Source: Bacteroidota bacterium | Lineage (GTDB): Bacteria; Bacteroidota; Bacteroidia; Chitinophagales; BACL12 | Assembly: GCA_016706255.1 (NCBI GenBank) | Contig: JADJJZ010000009.1 | Location: 1-34,510 of the forward strand | Direction of reading: 5' to 3' | Length of the DNA stretch: 34,510 bases | Shown: piece by piece, positions 1 through 8,573 of the stretch | How positions within the stretch are numbered: position 1 is the stretch's first letter | Layout: each line of letters begins with the position of its first letter | Notes under the pieces: generated by a model | What the model saw: only the letters and a program-made list of their open reading frames with translations | Told to the model about the DNA's origin: nothing | Database searches by the model: none | Position numbers and translations under genes: made by a program

Positions 1-283
1 AAATAAATGCAATCGAATTGTGTGCCCGGATGGGTTAAATAAAATAATTCTTTTTCTGATATGTCACCTGACAAAAATGATTCCATTAGCTTGCGGGGTT
101 GTAGTATAAGCAATATCCAGGCTATAGGTCCGTTTTCATTCGCTTTTTCTGTAACGGAGGCTGGGGTGTAATTGTTTTAACCGATTTAGCGCTCTTCGTT
201 TACATCTAACTGCTCAGGATCTGATTTGGTATCAAAATTTCATCTGCAAGAAGAACATAGCGTTCAAAATTTGTTAACGACAT
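1..283 (-). pseudogene. Left-edge gene, frameshifted and cut by the window end; possibly GNAT-like
   Basis: Reading the minus strand from an ATG at 283 gives MSLTNFERYVLLADEI, then a frame change, then about 50 uninterrupted residues (roughly 150 down to 1) that include GPIAWILLI and ESFLSGDISEKELF. At least two frameshifts are needed to join the parts, and the 3' end lies outside the window. The pattern GPxxWxLLIxx...LMExFLSGDISEKELF resembles, from memory, a small Bacteroidota GNAT-like acetyltransferase family. I cannot see the acetyl-CoA motif because the gene is cut off, so the assignment is weak. The start lies just beyond the stop of the upstream secreted-protein gene (285-287), so the two probably share a transcript. 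Confidence 0.35.
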
Positions 284-284
284 A

Positions 285-882
285 TCAATTGAATTTTAAA
301 GAATGAAATGCATCTAACATAATATCATTAAAATTTTCGGCATTATCTGAGAGAAAAATAAATAAGCATCTGCAACATTATCTTTATGTATTAACTAATA
401 TCATGCAAAATTTATATCCCATGCCGAATTCTTTACCAGCAACCTCGACATATGTTGTTCCACCCCAGTCAGCATTAAATCCTTCTCCTTTAGCAGTTTT
501 ATCAAATACAACCATTTCCGGTAAATAACCATTGGAAATATTTAAAGTGGTTGCCTTTAACAAGGTAGCATATAAATTATTAGGGTTTAAATTGATGTCA
601 CCCGGCTGTTTGTTTTTCTTTTCTGTATATTCCCGAAGTAAAGTGTCAATGGCTCTTTATTGCATAACGCACTTCAAAGTTTTTGTGCGATGTTTAATTG
701 CAAATTCATATTCCATCGCTGAATTCTGAATAACGGTATGGTATCAAAACCTTCGGAATGCAGAAATGTGGTGTGTGCTGCGTTGTAGCAAATTGTTACA
801 TAGCGTTGACTGTGCGTTTGTGCTTGTTGATACAAACAACAGTGCAATTGTAAAACTCAAGTAAGATTAGTATTCTATTCAT
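285..882 (-). pseudogene. Unknown secreted protein, multiply frameshifted
   Basis: From ATG at 882 the frames can be chained into a protein of about 199 residues. It starts with a Sec signal peptide (MNRILILL, a hydrophobic stretch, then FVSTSTNAQS). A middle part contains NISNGYLPEMVVFDKTAKG and DWGGTTYVEVAGKEFGMGYKF. The tail reads DAYLFFS then NFNDIMLDAFHSLKFN and stops at 285-287. At least four single-base shifts separate these blocks; none of the blocks contains a stop. I do not recognise the family. The hydrophobic leader ending in AQS fits export across the inner membrane. It is probably intact in the organism and damaged in this consensus. Confidence 0.4.
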
Positions 883-975
883 TTAGCAAAAGTAATTCTG
901 ATTCATGAATTTTAATAATGTTTAAATTGGTTTCCAATAAATTTCTAGATGTTTATAATCGATTTTACTGTTAAT

Positions 976-1347
976 TTAAGAAATTTCTAATTCAAGTATT
1001 ACTCCTGCGTTATTTTCATTTAAAGTAAAACAAATTTTGGTATAATTTCCGGAACATCGGGTAAGTTACTCAGATTGTTGATATAATTATATTTAAAACA
1101 TATTAATGGTGTAAACTGTAAAATAATTCCTTTATTATATAAATAAATACCATGCATCATACCACTGAAAATAATTGGACTGCCATTTTCCAATTGATTC
1201 CACATGGATTTATCATCTGACAACCACTTTCCCATAAACTGCGGATTAGTAATTAATTGCCAAACAACAGCACTTGTGATTTTATATATTGTGTAAAATT
1301 TATTTTGGCATATCTTGATTATTATCCTGACTATTTTGAAAATCCAT
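976..1347 (-). pseudogene. AHSA1/SRPBCC-domain protein, frameshifted
   Basis: The minus strand from ATG at 1347 gives MDFQNSQDNNQDMP, a shift, then KITSAVVWQLITNPQFMGKW, followed by the open stretch 1235-1020 and, after a second shift, LNENNAGVILELEIS and a stop at 976-978. The element SAxxVWxxITNPxxMxKWLSD near the N-terminus is the opening helix of the activator-of-Hsp90-ATPase-like (AHSA1) branch of the SRPBCC helix-grip fold. These proteins bind hydrophobic ligands in a deep cavity; the ligand cannot be guessed here. The reconstructed length (about 123 aa) is slightly short for the family (about 140-160). It is the first of eight SRPBCC genes in the window. Confidence 0.55.
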
Positions 1348-1457
1348 AATTAATTTATATCTTCAACATGTTAACATACAAGGATAATTACCGTTGCATA
1401 CAATATTACTAATTCTGCACCGTTAAAATTAGTTGTTCCATTTTAAACCCAGGCATT

Positions 1458-2871
1458 ATGAAAAACACGAATTCGTTATTTACAATTTCAATATTTACTA
1501 TTTACTGACAATCAGCACATTACATGCCCAATCTGTTGATTTTTCTACCACCTTAGGGAAAGATTATTACGACATGGGCCACGATGCCATTGTTGATGCC
1601 AACGGTAATGTGATGGTTACAGGAGCCTTGAGTGTGGAAGCCGGTGTGCCTGCTGATGCATATTTTTCACGACTGAATAAATATGGTGAAATTGAGTGGG
1701 AGCAATCGTTTGGGACAGTGTTCGAAGATGGCGGGAATGAAATTATTGAGGGTGCGAATAATACTTATTCATTGGCGGTCACGTGGATATACGGGGACAG
1801 ATGAATGTGATGCCTCAGGTTTTATGATCAATAATGTTGGACAATTCTCTGTGGACCAGAACTTACGGTTTTGAAAGATGCCGCTTATGCCTGTGCTGCT
1901 GCTCCAGACGGCGGTTTGTTGCTGTGGGTAGATGTGAAATCGGAGATAATCCGAATGGGTTTATTTTAAAATATGCGTTGACGGAACATTGAAATGGTCG
2001 AAAATTATGGATGGGGATGGTGAAAATTATATCAGCACAGTAAAAACAGTGGAAGATGGTTTGTGATGGGTGGTGCAATAACTGTTAACGGTGATATGAA
2101 TTTTTGTTAATGAAAACAGATTTTTTCGGAAACATCATCTGGCAAAAAATTATGCGCATGCCGAAAAAGATAATGTATATAGTATTTAATTAAGTGATGA
2201 CGGATTATTAATGGTTGGAAAAGTCAGAACACTTTTGATGGGCAGTGCAATGTTAATGATACGAACTGATATGGATGGAAATTCAATTTGGGGAAGTTAA
2301 TTATGGTGGCCAGTATAAAGATTATGCTGCAGGAGTTGACCAAACACCTGATGGCAATTGGGTTGTATGTGGAACATTATACAATGTTTTAAATAATTCT
2401 CAGGATGCGGCAGTTTTAATGTTGAGTGATGATGGTGTAATTAATGCTTTACATTTTATGGAGCGGAAGGAGATGATGCTGTTAGAAGTACATCGTGATG
2501 CCGCAGGTGGATATATTGTTTGCGGCTCCATTAATCAGACAGATGATAATGCAGATATTTTATTAATGCATGTGGATGAATCCGGTGCAACGTTAAATAT
2601 ACCTGCTGCAAATGATAATGGTTCGTCAATTCGATTATATCCTAATCCTGTAACAGAAACAATTCATATAATGGTTTCAGCAACTGCAATTGATGCGCAA
2701 TTAGTTGTTTATGATATCAGCGGGAAAAAAGTAATTCATATTGATAATATTTATTCTCAAATGATTGATATTTCTGCAACTGAACTTACTTCAGGGTTGT
2801 ATTTTTATTCATTTATAAATAAAAATGACGCAACTGCTCCATTAAACGGAACATTTGAAGTGCTGAAATAA
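1458..2871 (+). pseudogene. Secreted repeat protein with T9SS type A sorting domain, frameshifted
   Basis: From ATG at 1458 a signal peptide (MKNTNSLFTISIFTIY, shift, TISTLHAQS) leads into SVDFSTTLGKDYYDMGHDA and NGNVMVTGALSVEAG, typical of delta-60/beta-propeller-like repeats in Bacteroidota secreted proteins. After several indels between 1790 and 2270 the frame is open from 2275 to 2871, with GTLYNVLNNSQDAAVLMLSDD-type repeats. The last 80 residues form a T9SS type A sorting domain: IRLYPNPVTETIHIMV, VVYDISGKKV, and LTSGLYFYSF. The protein would be exported by Sec, moved across the outer membrane by the T9SS, and attached to the surface or released. It ends 10 bases from the convergent GNAT gene. 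The broken middle is most simply read as consensus indel error. Confidence 0.7.
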
Positions 2872-2881
2872 TTTTAAAAAA

Positions 2882-3349
2882 TCAGCCTAATACTTTCTCG
2901 AAACAAACACTTGTTTTTACATGTATATATTGTCCGTAATTGGGAATAACGTGATAGTTATTTTTATGATATAAGCGAATTGCTTCCGGTTGTTTTTCTC
3001 CGGTTTCCAAAATACATTTATGATACTGTAGTGCTGCAGCCCATTCTTCCAATGCTGTTAAAACCCTCGATGCATAACCCTTTCCACGGTATTCCGGTAA
3101 AACATACATGCGTTTAATTTCCATAATTTCAGGTGCATATTCTTTAATTGCACCGCAAGCAACGGCTAATCCATCAACATATAAAACAATTACATGCTGA
3201 ATGGCATCAATTTTATTAAACTGCGCAAAAAAAGCATGATCATCACCATCACGTTGTGCAAGATCTGCATCTAATAAACGAACCAGTCGAATAAAATCTT
3301 CATCCGATGAATTTGTTTTATTTATTTTTATTGTTTGTAAGATATTCAT
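2882..3349 (-). CDS. GNAT family N-acetyltransferase
   Basis: An intact 155-residue protein. Acetyl-CoA-binding motif A is clear: IKRMYVLPEYRGKGYASRVL around residues 78-97, with the R/Q-x-x-G-x-G/A loop as RGKGYA. The closing motif is EAIRLYHKNNYHVI near residues 122-135. Such enzymes transfer an acetyl group from acetyl-CoA to an amine on a small molecule or protein; the substrate is not evident. The ATG (3349-3347) overlaps the stop of the upstream DinB-like gene by four bases (ATGA), so the two are probably translationally coupled. The gene is convergent with the T9SS gene at 2871. Family assignment is firm. Confidence 0.9.
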   Translation of the reverse strand: MNILQTIKINKTNSSDEDFIRLVRLLDADLAQRDGDDHAFFAQFNKIDAIQHVIVLYVDGLAVACGAIKEYAPEIMEIKRMYVLPEYRGKGYASRVLTALEEWAAALQYHKCILETGEKQPEAIRLYHKNNYHVIPNYGQYIHVKTSVCFEKVLG

Positions 3350-3818
3350 GCTGTTGCTGAGCTAATCGTTTTTTTAATCAGCACCATTTGCCCTAAATGA
3401 TAATGCAGGTGTTCAACCATTCCCATTAAATTTCTGAAATAGTTGCCGTATTTTTCTTCACTAAATATTTCTAATAATTGATTATCATTTAATTGTTCAA
3501 TTAAAAGCGCGCAGGTCTCAGCATTTTGCCATGCCTTTTCCAAAACACCCTGCCAGTCTGCCTCCGATTCAATTTTCGGTAAAATAAAACTATAAGCATC
3601 TTTGGCATCCAACGGCCCGCCTTGCAACACTTTCGTTACCACATCAATATAATAAGTGGTATGCACGGTTAAGGTGGCATTAGAATTAAAACCCTGCACT
3701 TTGTTTAATGCCTCTACAAGGTTACATCCTGCAATGTGCCTTTCATATTTACATCGGTCCAATTTCCACCGAAGTGTACATCCCGCAAACTTTTTGCGAT
3801 TTGTTTTGCGATTGTCAT
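3346..3818 (-). CDS. DinB-superfamily protein (one frameshift)
   Basis: An ATG at 3818 starts MTIAKQIAKSLRDVHFGGNW and VNMKGTLQDVT; one shift near 3725 joins this to the long open part ending at 3346. The four-helix-bundle DinB signature is visible: VHTTYYIDVVTKVL, and near the C-terminus MVEHLHYHLGQMVLI, which supplies the histidines that usually bind a metal. The total of about 157 residues is normal for the family. DinB-like proteins include bacillithiol/mycothiol-dependent transferases and damage-inducible proteins; the exact reaction is unknown here. The stop overlaps the GNAT start by four bases. The opening residues LRDVHFGGNWT recur in many DinB-like proteins, which favours this start over the shorter ORF start at 3762. 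Confidence 0.75.
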
Positions 3819-3861
3819 AACAAATTAGTTTTGGTAAAAATATAAATTATTATTTCGCCAA

Positions 3862-4479
3862 CTACACTTTTTCGATTTTTAGCAACTGTTTTTCTCGTGC
3901 TCGCCTTAGTGCAAGTGTTATGAAATTTTCGTTTATTTTATAAACTGAGATATCATAACGATTGTCTAATTGGGTAATTAATTCGACGGATTGTGTTGCG
4001 GGAGTATAATAAATTAACTTGGAAGCATAAGGCTCAAAAATTAACTCATTAAAAATAATGCCATCCTTAAATTCCACTGCAATATCACTAAATAATTTAT
4101 TCTCGAAATACGAATTAAAAGGTTCGGTGTCTAATATATAAGTATTTTTAAGACCATTATCAAATAAATCCGCTATATCATTAGTATCTAGCTGGTAATG
4201 TGTTTCCAATAATGTATTCATTTCCGGATCATCAGGAATTACGAAATGTAGATTAACTTGGTGCTTAGTTACTTGAAAGTCGAGCTTTAATTCTTTGGGT
4301 TTGAAAAATTTATTACCGGTTAATAAATGGAATAGCCCGATGAAAATTGCTACCAAAAATAGGGGTATAACTGAAAGCAATATAAAACATCCGAACAAAG
4401 GACTCATAGCCCTAAAGTCTTCATATTTTTCTTTAGTAGTTCGGAATACCTTTTCGTAACTGAGTTGAAAGGATGTCAA
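3862..4479 (-). CDS. Hypothetical protein with one N-terminal membrane segment
   Basis: An intact 205-residue protein of no family I recognise. A strongly hydrophobic stretch (SPLFGCFILLSVIPLFLVA, about residues 26-45, continuing to about 55) should form one membrane helix. The rest is polar and beta-rich, with charged segments such as HFVIPDDPEMN and acidic patches, and a basic tail (RRAREKQLLKIEKV). The likely arrangement is a short cytoplasmic N-terminus and an anchored soluble domain, but the side is not determinable. It stands alone between the DinB/GNAT pair and the luciferase-like gene, with about 70 bases free on its downstream side. Being intact among broken neighbours suggests a real gene. 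Confidence 0.65.
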   Translation of the reverse strand: MTSFQLSYEKVFRTTKEKYEDFRAMSPLFGCFILLSVIPLFLVAIFIGLFHLLTGNKFFKPKELKLDFQVTKHQVNLHFVIPDDPEMNTLLETHYQLDTNDIADLFDNGLKNTYILDTEPFNSYFENKLFSDIAVEFKDGIIFNELIFEPYASKLIYYTPATQSVELITQLDNRYDISVYKINENFITLALRRAREKQLLKIEKV

Positions 4480-4548
4480 AAAGTAAATAATTATTTAGCG
4501 AAAATACTAATTTAAATATTATTTCACGCTCAATTATATTTTTACCCA

Positions 4549-5575
4549 TTAATGCATCTCTTTTTTTACCAACGGTGCTACTTTTGTTCCGATTAATTCA
4601 ATTGCTTGTAATAATTGTTGATGCGTTAATCCGGCATCCATTTGGAATGTAAACGCGGGAAATTCCACCAAGTGCTTTACTGTGACGAATAATTTTTCTG
4701 CTGCAGCTTCGGGATTATCTACTACAAGTGCCGGTTAGGCCGTTTTGTGCATCGAATCTTCCTCGTGTAACAGGAGGATAACCACGCTCTTTACCAATTT
4801 GCGTAAACATTTCCGCATAACCGACGTAATAGGCATTTATGGCTTCTTAAGTGGTATTGCCAACAAATCCGAGCGAATGTAAACCTACTTTTAAAACATC
4901 AGTATGTCCTGCTTCGGCACCCGCTGCTTTATATAAATCGATAAGTGGTTTAAAGCGATGTGTTTCGCCACCAATAATGGCAACCATAAGTGGTAAACCT
5001 AATTCGCCTGCACGGACAAATGATTCCGGGTACGCCAACGCCTAACCAAATGGGTAATTTTTTTTTTGAAGTGGACGCGGATATATTGCCTGATTATTTA
5101 ATGCAGGACGATATTTTCCTTTCCACGTAATTATTTCATTGTCGCGAATTTTAATAATAAATCGAGTTTTTTCAATAAACAACTCATCATATTCATTTAA
5201 ATTATATCCGAATAAGGAAATGCTTCAATAAATGAACCTCTGCCCGCAACAATTTCTGCTCTGCCATTTGAAATTAAATCTAATGTTGCAAAATTTTGGA
5301 AAATACGAACAGGGTCAGCAGCACTTACTACTGTTACCGCACTGGTTAAAATAATGTTTTTAGTTGTTGATGGCTGCAGCTAACAACATATGCGAAGCCG
5401 AATCCATAAATTCTTTTCGGTGATGTTCACCAAGACCAAAAACATCTAAACCCACCTGATCGGCAACGGTAATACGCTCTAATAATTCGTTAATAGCCTG
5501 AGCTTGACTAATGGCAGCATTTCTGGGTGCTGCAGCAAAACTGTCGATTCCTATTTCCATAATTTGTTCATTCAT
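4549..5575 (-). pseudogene. LLM-class flavin-dependent oxidoreductase, multiply frameshifted
   Basis: Reading from ATG at 5575 (or the second ATG at 5560, MEIGIDSFA) gives DQVGLDVFGLGEHHRKEF, then TSAVTVVSAADPVRIFQNFA, LDLISNGRAEIVAGRGSF, LPIWLGVGVPESFVRAGELG, and AEAGHTDVLKVGLHSLGF, with the tail AIELIGTKVAPLVKKEMH ending at 4549. These are the ordered landmarks of the bacterial luciferase-like monooxygenase (LLM) fold, an FMN/F420-type TIM barrel of about 340 residues. The span fits full length. At least five single-base shifts interrupt it, several in homopolymers (for example the run of A/T near 5060). The substrate is unknown. I read it as a real full-length gene damaged by consensus indels. 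Confidence 0.7.
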
Positions 5576-5624
5576 AACCCGTTATGAAAAATATTAGTTC
5601 CCCAATAAATAACGGTAAATCTGA

Positions 5625-6552
5625 TTATTGTTGATTAGCATTTAATTTTGAAATGGTATTTCCTATATAATTTATCGCCTTTCCATAGGTTTCGATTCCA
5701 TGGCCTACTTCGGGAAAATTTCAATTTCCTTTAATGTGCTGAGTAATTTTTTGCGTTACTAATCGATTTTTATAAGGGAAATAATAAATCGCGGTCGCCG
5801 AGCAATAAATAAGTAGGGACTGTATTTCCTTTTCAGCTGATTACCCATAAAATAGGGCTTTTGTGTTTTGTCCTGATATTGTTTTATGGCAAACACTTCA
5901 TAATCAACTAACATTTTTCAGCAAAAGGTGAGAGTTGGTGATTAGGTTTTGAAAAAACGGCTTTTTCTAAAAATAATTGCACATTTTTTTCAGTTGGTTT
6001 TACTAAAGATAAAATATTGTAATATAAATTTTTGAAACTTAACGAAAATGGCTGTAAACAACCCGGATTCAATAAAAATGCGGCTTTTATTTTTTCCGGA
6101 TTTACAATTGCGAGCTTCATACAAATTAAACCACCAAATGACGCGCCTGCGATATAAACTTTTTCAATGTTTAATCCTGCTAGCACTTCATTTGCCCACA
6201 TTCCATATTCCAGCGATTTAATATCCGGCGAATTCCCGTCACTTAAGTTTGGTAATCCATTTGTTTCAACCAGATAAATTTTTAATTTTTGATTAAGTTG
6301 ATTCAACCCATTGTCGAAGTCCCAAATTAATGCCGTTGTTCTTGCACCCGGAAAAATTACTAATGTTTCTAAATCAGGTTCATCATGATTTAAGGCATAA
6401 ACCTGTGTTTTGCCAAAGGAGGTATTAACAGAAATAGGCGCATATTTTTTATTCTACAATGTTTCCAGTTGAGTAACCCAGTTTTCAAAATAAGTTAAAT
6501 CTGCAGCATTTTTAAAACAGGAAGAATTTAAGATACGAATTTGTTGTGCCAT
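5625..6552 (-). pseudogene. Alpha/beta-hydrolase fold protein, frameshifted
   Basis: From ATG at 6552 (MAQQIRILNSSCFKNAADL) the frames chain to LETLVIFPGARTTALIWDFD, then the open part 6306-5908 with the nucleophile elbow GASFGG (Ser in GxSxG), then FLLNPGCLQPF, and finally NFPEVGHGIETYGKAINYI with the catalytic His, stopping at 5625. The nucleophile and histidine are seen; the acid is probably in the damaged part around 5750-5900. The total of about 308 residues suits a cytoplasmic hydrolase. No signal peptide is present. The start lies three bases beyond the stop of the reductase gene at 6556, so the two probably form an operon. The substrate cannot be told from sequence. Confidence 0.65.
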
Positions 6553-6555
6553 GAA

Positions 6556-7087
6556 TTATATTTTTCGTTTATAATGTAATTGCACTAAACCTTTTTCAAA
6601 ATGTTTTACTTCGATGAGCGCTAAATTTAATTCCGTTCTTCCATCTTTAAACAAACGTATACCATCTCCTAATAAAACCGGAATAACGGAAATAATGAGT
6701 TCATCAATTAAATCAGCTCGTAATAACAGGTTTACAATTTCTGCACCACCATCACAAAAAATGTTTTTTCCGGATTGTGTTTTGAGTTGCTTTACCAATA
6801 CAGTAATATCTCCACTATAAAACTGTATGTTACCTTGATTTGCAAGTGGATTGCGGGTTATTACATAAGTATTTAAATGTGCATGCGGAAATTCGGGCAC
6901 CTGTTTCATTACCCAATCGTAGGGTTTTGCGACCTATAAGTACAGTATCAATAGTTTGCATGAATGCCGCATAACCATAATCTTCACCGGGCTGCTCAAC
7001 CAATCCTAAAAAACTGAGATCGTCGTTGGGTTTGGCGATATATCCATCCACGCTACATGCAATATATAGCACCAGTTGTTTACTCAT
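6556..7087 (-). CDS. Dihydrofolate reductase/RibD C-terminal family protein (one frameshift)
   Basis: The best start is ATG at 7087: MSKQLVLYIACSVDGYIAKP, the classic first strand and loop of RibD_C/DHFR-like reductases. It continues DTVLIGRKT; one extra C in a CCC run near 6925 breaks the frame, after which YDWV, MKQVPEFPHAHLNTYVI, KNIFCDGGAEIVNLLL, and IISVIPVLLGDGIRLF follow to the stop at 6556. The NADPH-binding CDGGAEI segment and the GDGIRLF loop are conserved. These proteins are NADPH-dependent reductases of unknown small substrates, commonly found singly in Bacteroidota. Removing one base restores a protein of about 176 residues, the normal length. An upstream in-frame ATG at 7117 exists but adds residues not typical of the family. 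Confidence 0.85.
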
Positions 7088-7117
7088 TTTAGTAAAAGCA
7101 AATTTCTTTTCCATCAC

Positions 7118-7517
7118 AAAATCAACAAATAAGCATTGGCTAAAACCTGCACAAGCATATCGGCCTGAAACTTTGCGGAATGATAATAATTGTTAAACAC
7201 CACTTCCAAATCCGCGGTAATTAGCTACCACTTTAGGTGAATACCAATCTACAGGGTCATAATATCTCCTGTATAAGTGAGGCAATTTGACTAATATTCG
7301 GTGTCTTGAGTGGTATACATGGTGCGTTTACTGTTAAGACGAAATACAATATTAGCATATTTGATGGAATTGAGGCAGGGGGAATTGGCTGTTTTATGAG
7401 TAATGAGTTGTTCGCTGAGGCGAACATGAGTAATAAGTGGTGACTGCAAACTATAGTATGAAAACTTCTAAAGTGAAATTTTCTAAAGATGAAAAAATGT
7501 ATTTAATTCGAACTTTT
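7118..7517. other. Gene-poor 400-base stretch with a coding-like remnant and simple repeats
   Basis: No complete gene is visible. On the minus strand between about 7330 and 7127, frames can be joined to give MYTTQDTEY, then DPVDWYSPKVVANYRGFGSG and NNYYHSAKFQADMLVQVL, ending in a stop near 7127. This reads like coding sequence with three or more indels, but I cannot name a family. From 7396 to 7437 two near-identical 12-mers flank a hairpin (listed separately). The rest (7440-7517) shows nothing recognisable beyond A-rich sequence and the end of the next gene. It may hold a degraded or badly sequenced small gene. Confidence 0.35.
7396..7437. repeat. Hairpin flanked by 12-bp direct repeats
   Basis: ATGAGTAATGAG (7396-7407) and ATGAGTAATAAG (7426-7437) differ by one base and flank a perfect six-base inverted repeat, GTTCGC (7410-7415) and GCGAAC (7420-7425), with loop TGAG. 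There is no T-tract on either strand, so it is a poor terminator. It looks like a short remnant of the dispersed ATGAGTAATGAG-type simple repeats that occur between Bacteroidota genes. The function, if any, is unknown. Confidence 0.45.
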
Positions 7518-7978
7518 TCACCCCTCATCATGCTCATCACTCATATTAAACCGTTGATTTTTCCCGGTTGTTATTAAATTGAACAAACTATTTTCAATAT
7601 AATCTTTCCAGGCATTTGAACAATCTTTATAACAGGCGATTGCCGGAATTAAGCCCTGATGTGTAAATTGAATGCTGGTTTTGTCATTTAATTCCGTTAA
7701 TTCAAAATGATTTTCGTGTTGGTCCATTCCTGTTTATTTTCAACAAAATTGATCTGACTGCTTATTACTTCCCAAACTATTTTTTATTTGGAATGAATTC
7801 GGTTATTTTTTGTGTAGATATATGCATCGCCAAAATATACGGTAAATTCATCCAAAAGCCTATGGGAAGCGCCTTTCAGGTTGTGTGTCCACCATTTTGT
7901 GACATCATTAATTTGTTGAAATGCGTATACCGCATTGGTAGGAACAATTATGGTTATCGTATAGTCTTGAGTTTGCAT
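7518..7978 (-). pseudogene. SRPBCC/AHSA1-like protein, frameshifted (second gene of pair)
   Basis: From ATG at 7978: MQTQDYTITIIVPTNAVYAF and NDVTKWWTHNLKGASHRL, a shift near 7800, then KIVWEVISSQINFVE, NKQEWTNTKIIFEL, and TELNDKTSIQFTHQGLIPA, with the tail CSNAWKDYIENSLFNLITTG, ending at 7518. The opening helix with WW, the hydrophobic beta strands and the long C-terminal helix are those of the SRPBCC ligand-binding fold (about 150 aa). Two shifts are needed. It begins 28 bases after the stop of the closely similar gene at 8007-8487, and the two share landmarks (QDxTIxxIVxxxxxxVFQxIN, EWTxTxIxFE, the same C-terminal helix), so they are tandem paralogues on one transcript. Confidence 0.65.
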
Positions 7979-8006
7979 TTTGATTTATTTATGTTGCGAA
8001 TATTAA

Positions 8007-8487
8007 TTATTGTTCAAAACTTTGATTCATCTTCAGTTTGCGGATTTCCTTTGCCGTTTGGATTACGGTGCCTGTTTCTATTAAATGTTTTAAACTGGTT
8101 AATATATACTGTGACCACGCACCTGAACAAATTTCAAAACATTCTAATTGATCAAGTTGCTTCAAATGTGTAAAAATGACTTCAGTATTATTTTCGTTTG
8201 CAATAATTTCGAAACGAATAGTTGTTCCTGTCCATTCTGTTTTGTCTTTTGTAAATTTGAAATAATTGTTTTTGATGTACCATTCCACCATTTTATTGGG
8301 AATGGATGTTATTATTTTTATTTCGCAACGATGAACATCTTCGAAGTTATAGTTGAATTGTCATTGTTTGAACAGTTGAGCCGGTAATTTCTTCTGACCA
8401 CCACCCTCGCACATTGTTGATTGCCTGAAACACCGCTTCGGGTTTGGCAGATACAATTAATTTTATTTGAAGATCTTGATTTTGCAT
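8007..8487 (-). CDS. SRPBCC/AHSA1-like protein (one frameshift; first gene of pair)
   Basis: From ATG at 8487: MQNQDLQIKLIVSAKPEAVF, then QAINNVRGWWSEEITG, a single shift near 8355, then YNFEDVHRCEIKI, IPNKMVEWYIKNNYF, and the C-terminal helix CSGAWSQYILTSLKHLIETG, ending at 8007. This is a START/SRPBCC helix-grip protein of about 160 residues, normal length, cytoplasmic. The -7 box TAATTTTG lies 18 bases before this ATG and a direct-repeat operator lies 50 bases before it, which supports the start. It is divergent from the GlxA/AraC regulator at 8560 and is followed by its paralogue. The ligand or reaction is unknown. Confidence 0.75.
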
Positions 8488-8504
8488 ACAATTGATATTT
8501 AATT

Positions 8505-8573
8505 CAAAATTACTGTCTGAAAATACCGCTCAAGGGGTGTAAAACAGACAACCTAACGGTTGATTTGGACAAA
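8505..8573 (-). promoter_or_regulatory. Promoter and direct-repeat operator (copy A) for the SRPBCC pair
   Basis: On the minus strand a Bacteroidota -7 box TAATTTTG occupies 8512-8505, 18 bases before the ATG at 8487. Upstream, on the plus strand, GTGTAAAACAGACA starts at 8537 and TGATTTGGACAAA occupies 8561-8573; the GACA cores are 21 bases apart, two helical turns, as in AraC-family sites. The same two elements recur at 18236-18273 with the same distances. A plus-strand box TAACTTTG at about 8583-8590 could serve the divergent regulator gene. The role of the GlxA-type regulator in binding here is inference. Confidence 0.6.

Noticed and set aside
6830..6930. Programmed ribosomal frameshifting in the DHFR-like gene
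   Set aside because: The shift is at a CCC run without slippery heptamer or stem; similar random shifts occur in many other genes here.
7793..8387. Plus-strand ORFs of 126 and 79 residues over the SRPBCC pair
   Set aside because: They are antisense shadows; the minus-strand reading has SRPBCC landmarks and a matching promoter.
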